This document shows positions 34,921 to 43,646 of a DNA stretch of 64,000 nt, piece after piece; the stretch's first letter is position 1; every line of letters starts with the position of its first letter. This stretch comes from Cellulomonas sp. 73-145. GTDB lineage: Bacteria > Actinomycetota > Actinomycetes > Actinomycetales > Cellulomonadaceae. The notes under the pieces were generated by a model. The model had not been told where the DNA came from, searched no databases, and saw only the letters and a program-made list of their open reading frames with translations. The position numbers were made by a program, and so were the translations under genes. The stretch is from assembly GCA_001898185.1 (NCBI GenBank), contig MKTI01000005.1, forward strand, positions 372,001 to 436,000, read 5' to 3'.

Positions 34921-37056
34921 GTGGAATCGCCGAGAGTTGTCGTGGTGAATCTCGCACCGTCCCGGGCTCTTGTCCGGCAGTCGGTGCGGTACGCAGAAGC
35001 CGCCGGCCGCCCGGTGGCGGTGGTGGACGTCGACGACAGCTACGTCCCCGTCGGCACGGAGCCGGTCCTCCCTGCCCGCGAGCTCGGCGTGTCCCCACGG
35101 ACCCTCCACCTGTGGGCAGCCGCACTGGGATCCGAGGGCCTCGCGGAGAAGGTGGGTCCGCACGCGTTGGACGCCGTCCGGCGGCAGCTCGCCGGCGATC
35201 TCCAGCTCATGAAGCCCGGGGTGCTCCCGCTTCGGAGCGGGACGCCGGACCACTCCGTGCGCCTGGATGCGAGCACGCTCGCCAGTGCTCGCTCCGTGAG
35301 TGCCTCGGAGACCGGCGAGCTCGCGGCTGACGGCGTGCCGGTCAGCAGCGTCGATCTGTCCGGCCTCGATCCAGACCGTCCGTGGCTCTTCGACGCACGG
35401 GAGTCGCATCCCTCCGCCCTGATGAGCCGGCACCCAGCGGTCGCGGCGTTCGTGGCGGAGGTCGCAGCACGCGTCCGTGCAGACGAGCGCGCCACGGCTT
35501 CCCACGAGCGCTCATGGGACATGTCGACGACGTCGCTCGGCATCCCCCTCGATCGGCCGATCCGGTGGCTGTACGAGAACGCGTCGGCGTCCGGACACCT
35601 CGACGAGCTGCCGGACCCCTACGAGGCCGCGGACGCCGAGTCGCTTCGGACCTGGCTGACCACTCCGTCGCTGCCCGGGCGCCCGGCGCGCTACCTGGAG
35701 GCGATCCACGGCACCCGGGCAGATCTTCGGGACGCGTTCGTGCAGGTGCCCGGTGGCGACACCGGGGCGTTCCTCGCCTGGGTCGGCGCCCACGCGCGCC
35801 TGGAGGGATACGCCGCCGAGATCGTCGAGGCCGCGCAGCGCGTGGCCCCTGAACCGACGCGCCAGAACCGGGGACGTCCCGTGCCAGGGGTGACCGTCGT
35901 CGGCTATCTCACCGGCGAGCTCGGCATCGGCGAGTCCGCCCGGCAGCTGGTCAATGCGCTGTCAGCGGCCAAGGTGCCGCACACCACCCGGCCGATCGAC
36001 CTTCACCTCACGAGCCGCCAGCGAACGACCTCCGCGACGGCGGACGGTCCGCCGTACGACACCACGGTGATCTGCGTGAACGCGGACCTGACGCCCAGCG
36101 TCGCGGCCGCGGTGCCCGACCTGCTCCGCCGCAGCTACCGCATCGGCATGTGGTACTGGGAGGTGGAGGACTTCCCGCCGTCCCAGCACGGCGGTTTCGG
36201 CGCCGTCGACGAGGTCTGGGTCGCCACCGACTTCATCCGTCGCGCCATCGAGCCGCACTCCCCCGTCCCGGTCCGCACCTTGACCCCATCGCTGCCGCAG
36301 CGCGGCGCCGACCCGACCCTGAGCAGGGCCGAGCTCGGCCTCCCCGATGCGCCGGTGTTCCTCTTCTCCTTCGACTACCTGTCCACGGCGGAGCGGAAGA
36401 ACCCGGTCGGGCTCGTGGAGGCCTTCGAGCGTGCGTTCCGCCCCGGCGAAGGACCCGTCCTCGTGATCAAGTCGATCAACGCGGACAAGCGCGTCGCCGA
36501 CGCCGAGCGGTTGCGGATCCGGGCCGCGTCCCGGCCCGACGTCCTGCTGCTCGAGGACTACCTGGAACCTGCTGCGCGAGACGCGCTGGTGGCGCACTGC
36601 GACTGCTACGTGTCCCTGCACCGGAGCGAGGGGCTGGGGCTCACCATGGCGGAGGCCATGGCGTGGGGGAAGCCGGTCATCGCCACGGGGTACTCCGGGA
36701 ACCTGCAGTTCATGACCGACGAGAACAGCTTCCTGGTCCCGTGGTCCGCGGGCACCATCCCTGCGGACGCGGCCCCCTACCCGCCGGGAGGCGTGTGGGC
36801 GGATCCCGACCTCGACGCGGCGGCGAAGCTCATGCGCCTCGTCGTCGACTCACCCGACGTCGCCGCTGCCCGAGGCGCGGTGGCTGCTCGGGACATCGCC
36901 GCCCTCCACAGCGCAGAGGTCGCCGGCCGGGCCGTCGCCGCGCGGCTCAGCGAGCTCCAGGGCGCCCGCAAGGCCCGCGCCCGCCGGTCCTTGACGCGCG
37001 CCGCTCGACGTTCAGTCCGCGCCGCCGTTGCTGCCTTCCGCGACGAGCTCCGCTGA
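34921..37056 (+). CDS. GT4 glycosyltransferase with long N-terminal extension
   Basis: The 711-residue protein has a recognisable GT-B region at about 320-680. It contains VTVVGYLTGELGIGESARQL, the WYWEVEDFP block, SFDYLSTAERKNPVGLVEAF and RSEGLGLTMAEAMAWGKPV. This is the mannosyltransferase-like GT4 type found in capsule and spore-coat operons. Residues 1-320 have no family I can name: they contain predicted helices and one NLAPSRALVRQSVRYAEAAG stretch. GGAGGG precedes the GTG start. The last 45 bases overlap the convergent acyltransferase gene. Confidence 0.87.
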   Translation: MESPRVVVVNLAPSRALVRQSVRYAEAAGRPVAVVDVDDSYVPVGTEPVLPARELGVSPRTLHLWAAALGSEGLAEKVGPHALDAVRRQLAGDLQLMKPGVLPLRSGTPDHSVRLDASTLASARSVSASETGELAADGVPVSSVDLSGLDPDRPWLFDARESHPSALMSRHPAVAAFVAEVAARVRADERATASHERSWDMSTTSLGIPLDRPIRWLYENASASGHLDELPDPYEAADAESLRTWLTTPSLPGRPARYLEAIHGTRADLRDAFVQVPGGDTGAFLAWVGAHARLEGYAAEIVEAAQRVAPEPTRQNRGRPVPGVTVVGYLTGELGIGESARQLVNALSAAKVPHTTRPIDLHLTSRQRTTSATADGPPYDTTVICVNADLTPSVAAAVPDLLRRSYRIGMWYWEVEDFPPSQHGGFGAVDEVWVATDFIRRAIEPHSPVPVRTLTPSLPQRGADPTLSRAELGLPDAPVFLFSFDYLSTAERKNPVGLVEAFERAFRPGEGPVLVIKSINADKRVADAERLRIRAASRPDVLLLEDYLEPAARDALVAHCDCYVSLHRSEGLGLTMAEAMAWGKPVIATGYSGNLQFMTDENSFLVPWSAGTIPADAAPYPPGGVWADPDLDAAAKLMRLVVDSPDVAAARGAVAARDIAALHSAEVAGRAVAARLSELQGARKARARRSLTRAARRSVRAAVAAFRDELR

Positions 37057-38175
37057 CGGCGACACAGCCTGCCGGGCGGTGAGGCCGCGGGCCCACGCAC
37101 GGCCGACCTGGTGCGTCGGCACCTCGACCAGCACGTGGAGCGACCAGGCGGCGGCGAGCACCACCACGGTCGCGCCGAGGACGGCGAGCGCGACCGGGAC
37201 GTGATGGCCGACCAGCACGGAGATCAACGCGTACCCGAGCACCGGGTGCACCACGTAGAGCGGGTAGCTCACATCGGCGAGGCGGGCGAGGAGGCGGTGC
37301 GGTCGCCAACGATCGCCTGCGACGACGAGAGCAGAGAAGAGCCCGATCGCGGCGAGGAAGGTGAGCCGGTACCCAAGGTTCGTCGCGACCACCCGAGTGG
37401 TGCTGAGGAGCACCACGTGGGTCGCCGCGAGCACTCCGGCCACGGCCCAGGCGGCTCCGCGGCCCACCGCGGCTCTCCGCATGCCCGACAGAACCCCACC
37501 GAGCAGCATCACCGGGACGAATGGAGCGGCGAGCAGCACGATGTACGTCATACCGCCGACGGCCGAGCCCACCACGACGTGCGGCGCGGGCACCGCCAGC
37601 TGGACCAGCACGCACGCGGCCGCGACCACCAAGGGAGCGACCCAGCCGCGGGTCAGGCGTCGATAGCCGATCAGGCACACGCCGTAGAACACCATCTCGA
37701 TGATGAGCGTCCAGACGATCCCGTCACCGGGCGCACGGGCGCCGCTCGCCAGCGCCAGACCCGGGACCATGCCGGTGAGGACGCCCCTGACCGAGAGCTC
37801 GTGCCCCGGGTCGCCCATCAGCCGCACCACCGCGACCGTCACCGCGAAGCCGGCCGCATAGGTCGGCAGCACCCGGAGCAGCCGTCCGACCAGGAAGCCG
37901 CCGCGTGTGTAGCGCTCCAGGCTGATGGCGATGACGAAGCCGCTCAGCAGGAAGAACAGCGCAACACCGAACGCCCCCAGGTCCACGCCGGAGCGCTCGA
38001 CGAGACGCGACAGCGCGGGGGCGTGCGCGTCACCCGCGTAGAGCGCGGGGCGGCGGGCGAGCGAAGCAGCGACGTCCTGACGGACCCAGAAGACGACGCC
38101 GAAGTGGAAGGCGAGCACACAGCCGGCGGCGATGCCGCGCAGCGCGTTGGCCCACTCGACCCGGTGGCCGGTCAC
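37012..38175 (-). CDS. Acyltransferase family 3 (O-acyltransferase)
   Basis: The 387-residue protein has about ten membrane helices. The AT3 signatures are present: ANALRGIAAGCVLAFHFGVV (with the conserved Arg and His), then ALFFLLSGFVIAISLERY and LVGRLLRVLPTYAAGF. The family moves acetyl or other acyl groups across the membrane onto surface polysaccharides. It is coupled by GTGA to the upstream GT fusion gene. Tail-to-tail overlap with the preceding GT leaves no room for a terminator between them. Confidence 0.9.
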   Translation of the reverse strand: MTGHRVEWANALRGIAAGCVLAFHFGVVFWVRQDVAASLARRPALYAGDAHAPALSRLVERSGVDLGAFGVALFFLLSGFVIAISLERYTRGGFLVGRLLRVLPTYAAGFAVTVAVVRLMGDPGHELSVRGVLTGMVPGLALASGARAPGDGIVWTLIIEMVFYGVCLIGYRRLTRGWVAPLVVAAACVLVQLAVPAPHVVVGSAVGGMTYIVLLAAPFVPVMLLGGVLSGMRRAAVGRGAAWAVAGVLAATHVVLLSTTRVVATNLGYRLTFLAAIGLFSALVVAGDRWRPHRLLARLADVSYPLYVVHPVLGYALISVLVGHHVPVALAVLGATVVVLAAAWSLHVLVEVPTHQVGRAWARGLTARQAVSPSAELVAEGSNGGAD

Positions 38176-40661
38176 TGCCCGCCGAGCACCCGGCGCACGC
38201 GCCCTCCGGCGCGCCGCGTCACCTCACGCACGCCGCCCGCCCGCAGGTAGCCGCGCGCGAGCGCGAGGTCCGACCGGACGGACCGCTTGGGCCCGACGCG
38301 GCGACGACCCCGAGCCGCAGGCTGCGGTGCACCGGGGACGGCCAGGTCCGCCGCACGCCGTGGGAAGCGGCAGAAGGTGACGAGTGGCTCGAGGGCACGC
38401 TTCCAGACGAACTCGCCGGCCACCGCCCGGACCGCAGCTGCCGCTGCCGAACGTGCGGCGTCGTCGAACAGCATCTCCTCGAGGGCCGCCTCGAGAGCCT
38501 CGACGTCCTGCTCCGGCACCGCACGGCCCAGGCCGCGCTCGCGAATCAGGGCGCCGAACGTGTCACCGTCCGTGGCGACGATCGGCAGACCCGCCCACAG
38601 GTAGTCGAGGATCCGGGTGCGGAAGCTGTAGGCCGTCTCCACGTGCGCGAAGTGCGTGGAGACACCCAGGTCTGCGTCGAGCAGGTAGTCCGCACGTTCG
38701 TCGTACGGCACCCAGCCGTCGTTGAAGAAGATGTGCCGGTCCGTGAGGCCCAGCTCGTCGGCCAGCTGACGCGTCTCCCAGGCGATGCGCATGTCCGGCA
38801 CCCCCGGGTTCGGGTGCTTGGTTCCCAGGAAGAACAGGCGCACCTCGCCGTGGCGCTCCTTGAGCCGGCTGACCGCCCGCACCAGCGTGAGCGGGTCGAA
38901 CCAGTTGTAGATGCCGCCGCCCCAGACGATCACCTTGTCGTCGGGCCCGATGCCGGGCACCGTTCCCTTGATCGCGTGCCGCCGCTGGACGGGCGGCTCG
39001 TCGCCGATCCCGAACGGGACCACCGCGATGAGGTTGTCCAGCGACGCGTCCTCGTCGTACACCGCGGGGTTGACGCGTCCCTGGCCGGCAAGCTGCCCGA
39101 GCCAGAAGTCCCGCTGCTTGGTCGAGGCGCACATCAGGAAGTCGGCGCGGCGCAGCTGCTCGTTCAGGGCGTGCGTGGTGACCGCGAGGGCGTTGCGCCG
39201 CCCCTCGGCGCCCAGGTCCTTGGCCTGCTCCAGCTGCTCGAGGTGCATCGGGTCGTAGACGTCCGCCACGATCACCTTGCTGCTCGCCTTGAGCCACGGA
39301 GCCGTCTCGAGCAGGAAGCCCTGGAAGACGATGACGTCGGCCCAGTCGGTCGGCTCGCGCAGACCGGTTCCGGCCGCGTACTCCACCGAGAACTCGGGGC
39401 TGCTGCGGTGGGCACCGGCTGTGGAGACCAGCCGCACGTCGTGCTCGGGCGCCAGAGCGCTGGCGATCTCCCAGGCTCTGATGGCCGGACCTGCCATCCG
39501 GTCGGCCAGAGGCTCGCCGGTGACGACGAGGATGCGGTGCCGAGCGCTGACGTGCTCCGCGATCCCGAAGGCGTCCACCAGGGAGTCGTGAGCGGCGAGG
39601 TAGCTCGGCATGCCGTAGGCAGGCTCCAGCGCCTCCCGGAACAGGGGGAACAGGTCGCGGTCGCTTCGCCGACGGCGCGCCTGCAGGTCTCGGCGCGTCT
39701 CCATCAGGCTCGGCAGCTGCTCGACCAGGTAGTCGATCGCGTACGGGCCTGTGAGCGCCATCTTCGGGATGTCCAGGGTGCCGACGTCGTCACCACCAGG
39801 CGAACGCTGCAGGTCCAGCGCCGTGGCGTCCACGCCGGTGCGCGCGATCGACCGTCGCACGGCCAGCGCCATCGCCGCCGGCAGCGTCCGGGCCAGCGTC
39901 TCGTCGTCGTAGTTCTTCACCATCGAGAGCAAGGCGTTGCGCTCGAGCAGGTAGCTCTCGCGGAAGTTGCCGAACTTCTTCATGGTCACGTGGTGCTTGT
40001 GGTAGGCCACCGACCCGGGAACGTAACGCACCCGGTGGCCCAGGAGGTTCATGCGCCAGCCGAGGTCGACGTCCTCGTAGAACATGAAGAAGCGCTCGTC
40101 GAACCCACCGATCTCGCGGTAGAGCTCGGCGCGCACGAACATCGCCGCACCGGTACCGAACAGCACGTCCTTGGGTGTGTCCCACTCCCCCGTGTCCGGC
40201 TTCTCGACCTCGCGCTTGTAGCCCATGCCGAACCACGTGAGCGAACCGTCCACGTAGTCGACCAGGTTGCCGTCCCAGTCCAGGACCTTCGAGGCCACCG
40301 ACCCGACGGTCGCGTCCTCCTCGAAGGCCAGCACTGCCGCGGAGACCCAGTCGCGGTGCGGACGCGCGTCGTTGTTCAGGAAGGCGACGTACTCGCCCGT
40401 GGCGTGGGCCACGCCGAGGTTGCACCCACCCGCGAAGCCGGTGTTCGACCCCGAGTCCACGACGGTGGCTGCCGGCACGGCACGGCGGATGCGGTCGGCC
40501 TCGCCGTCGCCCGAGTCGTTGTCCACCACCACCAGCTGGAGGCGGTCCTCCGGCCAGTCGAGCTTCTGCAGCTCCTGGAGGCAGGTGATCGTGTCGTCGG
40601 CGCCGTGGTAGTTCACCAGCACCACGGACACCACGCCGGGGCGGACGAGGGGCTCGGGCAT
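38172..40661 (-). CDS. Bifunctional GT2-GT4 glycosyltransferase
   Basis: The 829-residue protein is a fusion. Residues about 10-260 are a rhamnosyltransferase-type GT2 domain with VSVVLVNYHGADDTITCL, LVVVDNDSGDGEADRI, VAFLNNDARPH and FFMFYEDVDLGWRMN. After a basic linker, residues about 385-770 form a GT-B domain with VIVWGGGIYNWFDPLTLV and YSFRTRILDYLWAGLPIVAT. The C-terminus is basic. Such fusions put two consecutive transfers in one chain. The stop codon of the GMD-like gene upstream shares one base with its ATG (TGATG). Confidence 0.88.
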   Translation of the reverse strand: MPEPLVRPGVVSVVLVNYHGADDTITCLQELQKLDWPEDRLQLVVVDNDSGDGEADRIRRAVPAATVVDSGSNTGFAGGCNLGVAHATGEYVAFLNNDARPHRDWVSAAVLAFEEDATVGSVASKVLDWDGNLVDYVDGSLTWFGMGYKREVEKPDTGEWDTPKDVLFGTGAAMFVRAELYREIGGFDERFFMFYEDVDLGWRMNLLGHRVRYVPGSVAYHKHHVTMKKFGNFRESYLLERNALLSMVKNYDDETLARTLPAAMALAVRRSIARTGVDATALDLQRSPGGDDVGTLDIPKMALTGPYAIDYLVEQLPSLMETRRDLQARRRRSDRDLFPLFREALEPAYGMPSYLAAHDSLVDAFGIAEHVSARHRILVVTGEPLADRMAGPAIRAWEIASALAPEHDVRLVSTAGAHRSSPEFSVEYAAGTGLREPTDWADVIVFQGFLLETAPWLKASSKVIVADVYDPMHLEQLEQAKDLGAEGRRNALAVTTHALNEQLRRADFLMCASTKQRDFWLGQLAGQGRVNPAVYDEDASLDNLIAVVPFGIGDEPPVQRRHAIKGTVPGIGPDDKVIVWGGGIYNWFDPLTLVRAVSRLKERHGEVRLFFLGTKHPNPGVPDMRIAWETRQLADELGLTDRHIFFNDGWVPYDERADYLLDADLGVSTHFAHVETAYSFRTRILDYLWAGLPIVATDGDTFGALIRERGLGRAVPEQDVEALEAALEEMLFDDAARSAAAAAVRAVAGEFVWKRALEPLVTFCRFPRRAADLAVPGAPQPAARGRRRVGPKRSVRSDLALARGYLRAGGVREVTRRAGGRVRRVLGGQ

Positions 40662-41641
40662 CAGCCCTCCTGCAACAGCTCGATGTCGTGGTCCACCATC
40701 TTGGCCACCAGCTCGGCGAACCCCACGCTCGGCTTCCAGCCGAGCTCCCGGAGCGCCTTGCCGGCGTCGCCGACCATCAGCGGCGTGTCCACCGGCCGCA
40801 GCAGGTCGGGGTCCACCTCGACGTGCTCGCGCCAGTGGTCGCCCGCGCCCGCGCGCCGCAGTGCCGTCTCGGCGAACTCCTCCACCGTGTGTGTCTCACC
40901 GGTAGCGATGACGAAGTCGCCGGCGTCCGTGTGCCGTGCTGCGCGGACCATGGCGTCGACGTAGTCCGGCGCCCACCCCCAGTCGCGGCGGGCGTCCAGG
41001 TTGCCGAGCGTGATGGTGCCCGCCCCGCTGCGTCCGATCCGAGCCGCGGCGGCCGTGATCTTGCGCGTCACGAACGTCGGCGGCCTGCGCGGCGACTCGT
41101 GGTTGAAGAGGATGCAGCTGGTCGCGTGCAGCCCCTTCCCTCGGTAGACGGTCACCATGTGGTGCGCGAACGCCTTGGCCGCGCCGTACGGCGACACCGG
41201 GCGTACGGGCGTCGTCTCGTCCTGGGGGAAGACGTCGGCCTCCCCGAAGATCTCGGAGCTGGACGCCTGGACGAAGGCCACGCGCCGGCCGGTCCGCTCC
41301 TGCACGGCGAGGGCCGCCTGCAGCATCACCGCGGCGGCGACGCCCGTGAGCTCCGCCGTCGTGACCGGGTGCTCCCAGGAGAAGGCGACCGAGCTGACAC
41401 CCGCCAGGTTGTACAGCTCGTCCGGCTCGACGTCCTCGACCAGGGCGCGCAGCCCGGCATGGTCCGCGAGGTCGCCGGGATGCAGCACGACCTCCGGGTG
41501 GCTGCGCGCGAAGTCGGCTGCCAGCGAGTCCTGGTGGTGCACCAGACCGTGCACCTCGGTTCCCTCGGCGAGCAGCTGCTCAGCCAGGTAGCCGCCGTCC
41601 TGCCCGGTGATCCCGGTGACGAGGGCGCGACGCCCGCTCAT
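40661..41641 (-). CDS. GDP-mannose 4,6-dehydratase paralogue
   Basis: The 326-residue short-chain dehydrogenase keeps the GMD loop GITGQDGGYL and the catalytic set Ser128/Ser129-Glu130, Tyr152 and Lys156 (QASSSEIFGE, PYGAAK). It also keeps LFNHESPRRPPTFVTRKIT and the RDWGWAPDYVDAM segment. It therefore looks like a dehydratase, not the reductase RMD. The segment that binds the NADP phosphate reads HGLVHHQ, with His-His where the true gmd has Arg. It is coupled by ATGA to gmd, which it resembles throughout. It may be a paralogue with changed cofactor or substrate preference. Confidence 0.85.
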   Translation of the reverse strand: MSGRRALVTGITGQDGGYLAEQLLAEGTEVHGLVHHQDSLAADFARSHPEVVLHPGDLADHAGLRALVEDVEPDELYNLAGVSSVAFSWEHPVTTAELTGVAAAVMLQAALAVQERTGRRVAFVQASSSEIFGEADVFPQDETTPVRPVSPYGAAKAFAHHMVTVYRGKGLHATSCILFNHESPRRPPTFVTRKITAAAARIGRSGAGTITLGNLDARRDWGWAPDYVDAMVRAARHTDAGDFVIATGETHTVEEFAETALRRAGAGDHWREHVEVDPDLLRPVDTPLMVGDAGKALRELGWKPSVGFAELVAKMVDHDIELLQEG

Positions 41642-42624
41642 CCAGCCGTCAGCCCCCGCTGCTCCTGCAGGTCGTTGTCCACCATCATCGCGACGAGCTG
41701 CGGGAAGTCGACCTTCCGCTCCCAGCCCAGCTTCTCGTGCGCCTTGGTCGGGTCGCCGATCAGCAGCTCGACCTCGGCCGGCCGCATGAACCGCGGGTCC
41801 TGCTTGACGTACGGCGCCCAGTCCTCGATGCCGACGTGGGCGAAGGCGCGGTCGAGGAAGTCGCGGATCGAGTGGGTCTCCCCCGTCGCCACCACGTACT
41901 CGTCGCCCTCGGGCTGCTGCAGCATGCGCCACATCGCCTCGACGTAGTCGCCGGCGTAGCCCCAGTCACGCTTCGCGTCGAGGTTGCCCAGGGTGACGTG
42001 GTCCTGCAGGCCGAGCTTGATCCGCGCGACCGCCATCGAGATCTTGCGGGTGACGAACTCCGGACCGCGGCGCGGCGACTCGTGGTTGAACAGGATGCCG
42101 CTGGAGGCGTGCATCCCGTACGACTCGCGGTAGTTGATCGTCATGTAGTGGCCGAAGACCTTCGAGACGCCGTACGGCGAACGCGGCCAGAGCAGCGTGG
42201 TCTCGCGCTGCGGGACCTCCTGGACCTTGCCGAACATCTCGGAGCTGGACGCCTGGTAGAAGCGGACCTTCGAGACGTCGTCGTGCGCGTACAGCCGCAC
42301 GGCCTCGAGGATGTTGAGCACGCCCTTGCCGGTGACGTCAGCCGTCAGGTGGGCGTTCTCCCACGAGTACGCGACGAACGAGATCGCACCGAGGTTGTAG
42401 ACCTCGTCCGGCTGCGCCGTCTCCAGAGCCCGCAGGAGGGACGAGAAGTCCATGAGGTCGCCCGTGAGCAGCTTCACACCGGGGACCGTCTGCTCCACGA
42501 GCTCCCGCTTGGGGTTGTTCTGCCCACGGATGAGGCCGTAGACCTCGTAGCCCTTGGACAGCAGGAGCTCGGACAGGTAGAGGCCGTCCTGGCCGGTGAT
42601 TCCGGTGATGAGTGCGCGGGGCAT
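41638..42624 (-). CDS. gmd: GDP-mannose 4,6-dehydratase
   Basis: The 328-residue enzyme converts GDP-D-mannose to GDP-4-keto-6-deoxy-D-mannose. The NADP loop GITGQDG is at 8-14 and Arg33 sits in YGLIRGQ. The catalytic Ser127/128-Glu129 is in QASSSEMFG, with Tyr151 and Lys155 in SPYGVSK. LFNHESPRRGPEFVTRKI is diagnostic of GMD. Its product is the substrate of the perosamine synthase encoded at 23315-24430. AGAGGAA lies just before the ATG. It heads a minus-strand operon through the paralogue, the GT fusion and the acyltransferase. Confidence 0.93.
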   Translation of the reverse strand: MPRALITGITGQDGLYLSELLLSKGYEVYGLIRGQNNPKRELVEQTVPGVKLLTGDLMDFSSLLRALETAQPDEVYNLGAISFVAYSWENAHLTADVTGKGVLNILEAVRLYAHDDVSKVRFYQASSSEMFGKVQEVPQRETTLLWPRSPYGVSKVFGHYMTINYRESYGMHASSGILFNHESPRRGPEFVTRKISMAVARIKLGLQDHVTLGNLDAKRDWGYAGDYVEAMWRMLQQPEGDEYVVATGETHSIRDFLDRAFAHVGIEDWAPYVKQDPRFMRPAEVELLIGDPTKAHEKLGWERKVDFPQLVAMMVDNDLQEQRGLTAG

Positions 42625-42657
42625 GATTCCTCTGATCCAGGGGGTTCAGTCGAAGGC

Positions 42658-42663
42658 ACCTTA
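42658..42663 (-). promoter_or_regulatory. -10 element TAAGGT for the gmd operon
   Basis: TAAGGT on the minus strand fits TAnnnT and would give a leader of about 27 bases before the gmd ATG. No good -35 is seen. Confidence 0.35.
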
Positions 42664-42721
42664 TCGTGCGGCACCCGCGCTGCCGGTCCCAGCGTCGCGG
42701 GCCCGCCTTCGGGAGGTCCCC

Positions 42722-42727
42722 TATGCT
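42722..42727 (+). promoter_or_regulatory. -10 element TATGCT for a leaderless fkbM gene
   Basis: TATGCT ends six bases before the GTG at 42734, and no Shine-Dalgarno is present. The geometry is the same as at 6231, 13237 and 59970. Confidence 0.55.
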
Positions 42728-42733
42728 CGTCCG

Positions 42734-43642
42734 GTGCCTGAGTCCGTCTTCCTGTCCTATGCCCAGAACGGCGAGGACGTGGTCCTCTGGCGGGCACTGC
42801 AGCACGTCACGGCCGGTCGGTACGTCGAGGTAGGCGCCAACCACCCGTCCGAGATGTCGGTCACCAAGGCGTTCTACGACGCCGGTTGGTCGGGCATCAC
42901 CGTGGAGCCCGTGCCGGTCTACGCGTCCCTGCACCGCGAGCTGCGGCCGCGCGACACCCTCGTCGAGGCGGCGATCACGGATGCCGACGTGCACACCGTG
43001 ACGCTCCACGAGATCCCGGGCACGGGCCTCTCGACGCTGGTCGACGCGGTCAGCACGTCGCACGAGGGCAACGGGTGGGCGCACCGCGACATCGAGGTGG
43101 CAGCGCGCCGCCTCGACGACGTCCTCGAGGAGCACCTCTCACCGGACGAGCCCATCCACTTCCTGCTCATCGACGTCGAGGGCGCCGAACGGTCCGTGCT
43201 CGCCAGCGTCGATCTCCACCGGTGGCGCCCGTGGGTGCTCGTGGTCGAGGCGACCAACCCGCTGAGCCCGGAGCCGAGCCACATGGCCTGGGAGGACGGG
43301 GTGCTCGCGGCCGACTACCGCCTGTGCCTGTTCGACGGCCTCTCCCGCTTCTACGTGGCCGCGGAGCACGAGGAGCTGGCGGCGGCGCTCTCGTACCCCG
43401 CCTGCCCTCATGACGTCTACGACACCAGGGTGGCTCGCGACGCACGCGAGGAGCGCCGCGAGCTGCTCGACGAGGTGCTGCGATGGCGCGCACTGGCTCT
43501 CGAGGGATGGGCACGCAGCGCGACGCCGCCGTCCGACGACGAGGCCGAACGGCTGCGGGCCGAGCTGGCCGCGATGCGCGCGACGATCTCGTGGCGAGTC
43601 ACGGCCCCGCTGCGGTCGGTCCGTTCGCGCACTCGGGGCTGA
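42734..43642 (+). CDS. FkbM family SAM-dependent methyltransferase
   Basis: The 302-residue protein has the FkbM methyltransferase domain at about 10-230. The SAM-binding block is YVEVGANHPSEMSVTKAFYD, then ITVEPVPVYASL and HFLLIDVEGAERSVLASVD. The family O-methylates sugars in glycans and some natural products. The last 60 residues are charged and predicted helical. It is followed after four bases by two GT genes, so it may cap or modify the chain they make. The GTG start rests on the leaderless promoter geometry. Confidence 0.88.
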   Translation: MPESVFLSYAQNGEDVVLWRALQHVTAGRYVEVGANHPSEMSVTKAFYDAGWSGITVEPVPVYASLHRELRPRDTLVEAAITDADVHTVTLHEIPGTGLSTLVDAVSTSHEGNGWAHRDIEVAARRLDDVLEEHLSPDEPIHFLLIDVEGAERSVLASVDLHRWRPWVLVVEATNPLSPEPSHMAWEDGVLAADYRLCLFDGLSRFYVAAEHEELAAALSYPACPHDVYDTRVARDAREERRELLDEVLRWRALALEGWARSATPPSDDEAERLRAELAAMRATISWRVTAPLRSVRSRTRG

Positions 43643-43646
43643 TCGC

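Noticed and set aside
40661..41641. Call of the second GMD-like protein as GDP-4-keto-6-deoxymannose reductase (RMD)
   Set aside because: It keeps the Ser-Glu dehydratase site and the GMD-specific NHESPRR block, which argues for a dehydratase.
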